DNA of 64,000 nucleotides from positions 1,488,001 to 1,552,000 of the forward strand of contig NZ_CP099489.1 in NCBI RefSeq assembly GCF_023923225.1, given 5' to 3'. Below are positions 59,928-64,000 of this stretch, one piece after another. The translations under genes were made by a program, and so were the position numbers. Below the pieces are notes generated by a model, which worked only from the letters and a program-made list of their open reading frames with translations, did not search any database and had not been told where the DNA came from. Position 1 is the stretch's first letter; every line of letters starts with the position of its first letter. The DNA comes from Ornithinimicrobium faecis. Lineage in GTDB: Bacteria; Actinomycetota; Actinomycetes; Actinomycetales; Dermatophilaceae.

Positions 59928-59966
59928 GACGGGTGGCTGAGTCGTGTGGTGACTCAGCCACCCGTC
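59928..59966 (-). terminator. Hairpin repeat, GACGGGTGGCTGAGTC family (inner copy)
   Basis: Same 16-bp perfect stem, 59928-59943 and 59951-59966, directly after the aminopeptidase stop (59970) on the minus strand, so its obvious role is transcription termination. Third relative at 20881-20984. Confidence 0.85.
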
Positions 59967-59969
59967 ACC

Positions 59970-61397
59970 TCACCAGTCGGTCGGCTTCTCCGCGTCGTAG
60001 AGCCACATTTGGAAGAACGCGTCCAGATCCTGGCCGGAGACCTCCTCAGCGAGTGCGCTGAAGTCGGCCGTGGTGGCCGAGCCGCCGCCATACTGCTCGA
60101 CCCAGGTCTTCGCCAGCTCGAAGAAGGCATCGTCGCCGACCTCGACCCGCAGCGCGTGCAGGGTCGCGGCGCCGCGGTCATAGATGGCACCGCAGAACAG
60201 GCACAGCGGGCCGGGGTCGGCCACGACCACGTCCCAGAAGTCGTCGTCGGCCGGGATGGACATGACGTCCTCGAAGCTGTCCTGCGCGCTGGCGCGGCCC
60301 TGCTCCTCGCTCCACATCCAGGAGGCATAGGAGGCCCAGCCCTCGTTGAGCCAGATGTCGGCCCAGCGCCCCGGGCTGACGTGGTTGCCCATCCACTGGT
60401 GGGCCAGCTCGTGCGCGACCGTGCTCTCGCCGGCGCGGCGGCTGAAGAAGGACCGCGTCTGCGTCTCCAGCGCATAGCCGACGGAGTCGTCGTCGACGAT
60501 GGCGCCATAGGAGTTGAACGGGTAGGGACCGAAGGACCCTTCGAAGAACACCAGCATGTCGCTCGTCAGCGCCAGGTTCGCCGAGGCGCTGTCCGGCAGA
60601 GCCGGGTCGACGGCGTCGATGATCGGGGTGCCGTTCTCCGCGACGTAGGAGTCAAGCTCGAAGTCCCCGACGGTCGCGGTCGCGAGATAGGCCGCCATCG
60701 GGTCGGGCGCGTCCCACGTCCAGGTCGTCTGGCCGTCAGCGGTTTCCGAGCCCTCGAGCAGACCGTTGGCCACGGCCACGGAGCCCTCGGGCACGGTGAT
60801 CTCGTAGGCATAGGTTGCCTTGTCCGTCGGGTGGTCGCTGACCGGGAACCAGGTGGCTGACCCGTCCGGCTCGCTGACGACCATCGCCCCGTCCCGCGTG
60901 GTCACCCAGCCATAGAGTGCCCCCTCAATGTCGGTCGGGCGGGTCGTGGCGCCGCCGTAGGTCACCTCCACCGTGGCCTCGTCGCCGGTCTTGAGCTTGG
61001 GGCGGGGGCTGATCCGCAGCTCGTTGTCCACCTGGTCAAAGCGCATCGACTTGCCATTGACGACCACCTTGGTCGCGGTCAGGCCCCGCAGGTCGAGGTT
61101 GAACCGGTGCAGGTCCTGCGTGGCGCGCAACTCGATGGTCGCGACCCCGTCGAGCTGGCCCTCCAGCGGTGCCGGCTCTGGCTCTGGCAGCTGATAGGTC
61201 AGGTCGAGGTCATAGTGCAGCACGTCGATGCCGCCGTTGCCCGCGAGCGGGAAGTAGGGGTCGCCCGCCCCGGGGTCACCCTCCTGGAAGCGCGGCTCAC
61301 CCGGATTTCCTGGGGCTGCCCCGGCCAGGGCGGGGGTCATGGCGAGCGCGAGGGCGGCGGTGCCCGCGAGGGCAAGGCGCATGGATCGAGTGTTCAT
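59970..61397 (-). CDS. Secreted short M1-family metallopeptidase
   Basis: 475 residues. Signal peptide MRLALAGTAALALAMTPALAGA. Gluzincin motif VAHELAHQWMGNHV (about 327) followed 18 residues later by LNEGWASYASW, giving HExxH-x18-E. YALETQTRSFF is the exopeptidase-type strand of short M1 proteins (ETQT in place of GAMEN). It lacks the C-terminal helical domain of PepN, the pattern of compact actinobacterial M1 enzymes. Exported; trims peptides outside the membrane. Hairpin terminators follow. Confidence 0.9.
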   Translation of the reverse strand: MNTRSMRLALAGTAALALAMTPALAGAAPGNPGEPRFQEGDPGAGDPYFPLAGNGGIDVLHYDLDLTYQLPEPEPAPLEGQLDGVATIELRATQDLHRFNLDLRGLTATKVVVNGKSMRFDQVDNELRISPRPKLKTGDEATVEVTYGGATTRPTDIEGALYGWVTTRDGAMVVSEPDGSATWFPVSDHPTDKATYAYEITVPEGSVAVANGLLEGSETADGQTTWTWDAPDPMAAYLATATVGDFELDSYVAENGTPIIDAVDPALPDSASANLALTSDMLVFFEGSFGPYPFNSYGAIVDDDSVGYALETQTRSFFSRRAGESTVAHELAHQWMGNHVSPGRWADIWLNEGWASYASWMWSEEQGRASAQDSFEDVMSIPADDDFWDVVVADPGPLCLFCGAIYDRGAATLHALRVEVGDDAFFELAKTWVEQYGGGSATTADFSALAEEVSGQDLDAFFQMWLYDAEKPTDW

Positions 61398-61560
61398 CTG
61401 GGGACTCCCTTGTCAGTCAAGAACCCCATCGACGCTAGTCCTCCTCGGCGGCCACCGCCACACCACCACGTATGCCGACAGTCGGCCCCCACGTGCCCGT
61501 CACCGCAGTCCGTCGCCGCAGTCAGGCAGCCGGTCGGCAGGGGCTGAGTAGGGTGGCGGA

Positions 61561-62097
61561 GTGCCTGACGACCTCGTCCTGCCGGTGCTCCGCCAACGGT
61601 GGAGTCCACGACAGTTCGACCCGGGCCATGAGATGGCGCCGGAGCAGGTCGAGGCACTCCTGGAGGCGGCGAGGTGGGCTCCGTCAGCGGGCAACTCACA
61701 GCCCTGGGCCTTCCACGTGGTGCTGCGGGACGGGGTCGGCTGGGATGCGGTGCTGGGCGCCGTGGCGGGGAGTTCGCGTCCCTGGGCGACTCAGGCCTCG
61801 ATGCTGGTCGTCAACCTGGCCCACGTGCAGGTTGAGGACACGGACTGGGAGTTCAGCGAGTTCTCCGTCTATGACCTGGGCCAGGCCGTCGCGCACATGA
61901 CGATCCAGGCCCATGCGATGGGGCTGGGCTGTCGGCAGTTCCGAGCCTTCGACAAGGAGGTCCTGACCGCCGAGCTCGCGGTCACGGCGCACTGGGAGAT
62001 CCTGACGATGACGGCGGTCGGCGCCGTGCCGGTCGGCGCCGACCGTGGGCCGGGGGCCGGCGTGCGAGAGCCGGACATCACCTGGCCACGACCATGA
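61561..62097 (+). CDS. Nitroreductase family protein
   Basis: 178 residues from GTG 61561. RQRWSPRQFDPGHEMAPEQVEALLEAARWAPSAGNSQPW (R-S-x-R, APSxxNxQPW) is the FMN-binding opening; DLGQAVAHMTIQAHAMGLGCRQF the later flavin segment. FMN-dependent NAD(P)H reductase of nitro or quinone compounds. Convergent with the methyltransferase, 14 bases apart. Confidence 0.88.
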   Translation: MPDDLVLPVLRQRWSPRQFDPGHEMAPEQVEALLEAARWAPSAGNSQPWAFHVVLRDGVGWDAVLGAVAGSSRPWATQASMLVVNLAHVQVEDTDWEFSEFSVYDLGQAVAHMTIQAHAMGLGCRQFRAFDKEVLTAELAVTAHWEILTMTAVGAVPVGADRGPGAGVREPDITWPRP

Positions 62098-62111
62098 CGT
62101 AGCTCAGGTCC

Positions 62112-63185
62112 TCAGGGGCGGGCCTCGATCACCATGTTGAAGTCATTGGCTGCCGCTCGCCGCACGCTGCCATAGCCGGCCGCAGCCAGCACCTCACGCA
62201 GCGCCGCCTCCCCGGCCTGCGCACCCAGGGCCAGACCGACCGGCTGGGACAGTGAGTTCGGCGTGCACAGGAAGGTCGAGGCGGCAAAGCCGAGCGCTGC
62301 CATCGGGGCAGTTGCCAGCGTGGCGGCCAGGTCGTCGCCGGCGCGTGGTTCCACCAGGACCAGCGTGCCGTCGGCCGCAAGGGAACGCCGCGCGTGCGAC
62401 GCGGCACCGACGGGATCGCCCAGGTCGTGGAAGGCATCGAAGAAGGTGATGACGTCCACCTCTTGGTCGGGATAGCCGTGGCAGAAATTGACCTCGAAGC
62501 GCACCCGGTCGCTGACGCCAGCCTCGACGGCCCGCTGCTGCGCGGTCTCGATCGAGGGCGGGTGCACGTCATAGCCGACGAACTGGGAGTTCGGATAGGC
62601 CTGGGCGAGCAGCAGCAGGGGAGCGCCGCGGCCGCAGCCGACGTCGACGACGCGTGCCCCGGCCGAGAGTTTGTCGTGGACACCGTCCAACGCCGGGATC
62701 CACTCGGCCACAAGGGAGTTGCGATAGCCGACGCGGAAGAACCGCTCGGTCGACTCGAACACCGACGGGTCCTGGTCGCTCCACGCGATGCCGGCCCCGC
62801 TGCGAAACGCCTCGACCAACCGGTCGGTGCGGCGGTGCATGCCGCTGATCAGCGGGGCGGCCCCGACCATCGCGGCGGGTGAGTCGTCGTCGGCCAGCAC
62901 GGCGGCGTGCTCCGGTGGCAGGGTGAAGGTCTCCTCGGCCGGGTCATAGACCACGATGCCGACGGCTGCCTGCTGGGACAGCCACTCACGCACGTAGCGC
63001 TCAGCCGTGCCCGTCGCTCCGGCGAGTTGCGCGGGGGTGAGGGCCTTGCCTTCTGCCAGTGCGGCATACAGGCCTGTCCGGTCGCCGACCACCATCATGG
63101 CGATGGTGGCACCGCCGGCGAGCATGGCCCCGATGTGCTGGGCGAACGCGCCGACCTTCTCGAGATCGAGTGTTGCAGTTGTCAT
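62112..63185 (-). CDS. Class I SAM-dependent methyltransferase with N-terminal winged helix
   Basis: 357 residues. N-terminal dimerisation/winged-helix region (GLYAALAEGKALTPAQLAGATGTAERYVREWLSQQAAVGIVVYD) as in O-methyltransferase-type and Rv-type transcription-linked enzymes. Core motif I VVDVGCGRGAPLLLLAQAYP, motif II-III FVGYDVHP, and DVITFFDAFHDLGDP. The substrate is unknown. Divergent from the BTAD regulator across 83 bases holding 11-bp repeats, so it may be the regulator's target. Confidence 0.87.
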   Translation of the reverse strand: MTTATLDLEKVGAFAQHIGAMLAGGATIAMMVVGDRTGLYAALAEGKALTPAQLAGATGTAERYVREWLSQQAAVGIVVYDPAEETFTLPPEHAAVLADDDSPAAMVGAAPLISGMHRRTDRLVEAFRSGAGIAWSDQDPSVFESTERFFRVGYRNSLVAEWIPALDGVHDKLSAGARVVDVGCGRGAPLLLLAQAYPNSQFVGYDVHPPSIETAQQRAVEAGVSDRVRFEVNFCHGYPDQEVDVITFFDAFHDLGDPVGAASHARRSLAADGTLVLVEPRAGDDLAATLATAPMAALGFAASTFLCTPNSLSQPVGLALGAQAGEAALREVLAAAGYGSVRRAAANDFNMVIEARP

Positions 63186-63227
63186 GATGCCTCCTGGTTG
63201 GGTGAGATCAGCGTGGTCCCGCTGGGA

Positions 63228-63249
63228 TTCACGGGGGTTTCACGGGGGA
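63228..63249. promoter_or_regulatory. 11-bp adjacent direct repeats (putative SARP/AfsR-type operator)
   Basis: TTCACGGGGGT (63228-63238) and TTCACGGGGGA (63239-63249), identical in 10 of 11 positions, between the divergent methyltransferase and BTAD-regulator genes. SARP-type activators recognise direct repeats at 11-bp spacing, so this is a natural site for the adjacent regulator. Confidence 0.5.
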
Positions 63250-63268
63250 GTCGGGCACACTGGAGGTA

Positions 63269-64000
63269 ATGCCTGACCTGCGCGTGGGCGTGCTCGGCGC
63301 GCTCGAGGTCCACGTCGACGGGCACCGGCGCGAGGTTGCACCGGGCCGCCAACGGGCAGTCCTGGCCTGCCTGCTCGTCCATGCTGGCCACCCGGTCTCA
63401 CCGGAAGCCCTCATCGAGGCAGCCTGGCGCGACGACCTGCCGCAGGACCCGCCCAAGGCGCTGCGCACCGTGCTGTCCCGGCTGCGCACCGTGGTGGGCC
63501 ACGACGCCATCGCGTGGGCTCCGGGCGGGTATCGGCTCACGACCGGCGCGACCGACGCCGAGGAGTTCGCGGAGCTGGTCGAGAGGGCCAGATCAGTCGA
63601 GCCCACCCGGGCGCGTGACCTGCTCGACCGTGCCCTGGCCCTGTGGCGCGGGCCGGCCCTCGGGGAGTATGCCGACGCCTCTTGGGCCACGGCGTTCGCC
63701 CAGCAGCTGGAACAGTCGCGGATGGATGCGGTGGAGGCTCACGCCTCTGTCCTGATCCAGTGCAATGAGCCTGCTGCCGCCGTCGCGGGCCTGCGTGGGC
63801 TGCTCGCCGAGCAGCCGTTCCGGGAACACGCCGTGGAACTGCTGGTGACCGCGCTCTATCACGCCGGACGGCAGGCCGAGGCGCTGGAGCGGCTGGCGCA
63901 GCACCGCGCGGTGCTCGGCGCCGAGCTCGGGCTGGAGCCGTCGCCGAGCCTGATGGCGCTGCAGGGCCAGATCCTGGGCCATGAGCTGGCGGCCCCTCGC
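63269..64000 (+). CDS. BTAD/AfsR-SARP family transcriptional regulator (3' truncated by window)
   Basis: The frame is open from ATG 63269 to the window end (244 codons). N-terminal OmpR-type winged helix: VGVLGALEVHVDGHRREVAPGRQRAVLACLLVHAGHPVSPEALIEAAW (split) and PKALRTVLSRLRTVVG. It continues into the bacterial transcriptional activation domain (BTAD) from about residue 100, EFAELVERAR to RQAEALERLAQHRAVLGAELGLEPSPSLMAL. Downstream parts (NB-ARC, TPR) may follow outside. TGGAGG lies 3 bases before the ATG. It is divergent from the methyltransferase. Confidence 0.88.
   Translation, partial: MPDLRVGVLGALEVHVDGHRREVAPGRQRAVLACLLVHAGHPVSPEALIEAAWRDDLPQDPPKALRTVLSRLRTVVGHDAIAWAPGGYRLTTGATDAEEFAELVERARSVEPTRARDLLDRALALWRGPALGEYADASWATAFAQQLEQSRMDAVEAHASVLIQCNEPAAAVAGLRGLLAEQPFREHAVELLVTALYHAGRQAEALERLAQHRAVLGAELGLEPSPSLMALQGQILGHELAAPR

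Overview
The window is about 64 kb of very GC-rich DNA. The long high-GC3 reading frames, F420-type enzymes (a DDN-like protein and a luciferase-like oxidoreductase), a cysteine-type leader peptide, a BTAD-family regulator and a TM0106-type nuclease-helicase all point to an actinobacterium. A member of the Micrococcales near Intrasporangiaceae/Ornithinimicrobium is my guess, not something the sequence proves. I see no rRNA, tRNA, insertion sequence, phage or CRISPR array. It reads as chromosome carrying several catabolic cassettes.

Layout. 1-3963: end of a TctB-TctA carboxylate transporter followed by a short-chain dehydrogenase, a MaoC-like hydratase and a PaaG-like crotonase, in a style of lower GC3 than the rest. 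4055-8426: catechol ortho-cleavage operon catB-catA-catC-pcaF-pcaD. 8491-9551: a hypothetical gene and a DDN-like F420 protein. 9552-9993: repeats. 9994-19626: a secreted subtilase of 3210 residues with a PQQ-type propeller and five repeated alpha/beta modules. 19770-22205: a zinc alcohol dehydrogenase, a hairpin-flanked AbrB-like gene and a hypothetical gene. 22380-25686: an operon for a beta-ureidopropionase-like amidohydrolase, a dihydropyrimidinase/hydantoinase and a luciferase-like oxidoreductase. 25868-29790: a three-part nuclease/exonuclease/helicase coupled to a GHKL-type ATPase gene. 29783-40967: mixed small genes (DUF445, TetR and its divergent FMN reductase, MFS, SRPBCC, GNAT, quinone reductase, RidA with a WYL regulator, VapBC, and a metallo-hydrolase with a LuxR-type regulator).

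41107-49285 is a galactose block: galT-galK, a DeoR-type regulator and a YtfQRT-YjfF-like sugar ABC importer. 49384-53434 holds an AhpD-like protein, an MBL hydrolase, DedA and small or unknown genes. 53493-56714 encodes a secreted GH2 enzyme with PA14 and LamG domains. Its promoter, the galT promoter and the importer promoter all carry TGTTYG-like half-sites repeated every 10 bp, so I infer one regulon: the GH2 enzyme cuts a galactoside outside the cell, the importer takes up the sugar and GalK/GalT process it, with the DeoR protein as the likely repressor.

57119-59687 is a sulfur-scavenging unit: a SAM-I riboswitch, a 40-codon cysteine-type leader peptide, a flavin reductase, an SfnG-like dimethylsulfone monooxygenase and an OsmC protein. 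The window ends with repeated terminator hairpins, a short secreted M1 aminopeptidase, a nitroreductase, a SAM methyltransferase and the start of a BTAD/AfsR-type regulator preceded by 11-bp direct repeats.

Three kinds of non-coding repeat recur: a ~100-bp dispersed element with inverted ends (three copies), a GACGGGTGGCTGAGTC hairpin family (three copies, two of them copied together with the 3' end of a gene), and hairpin direct repeats around the AbrB-like gene.
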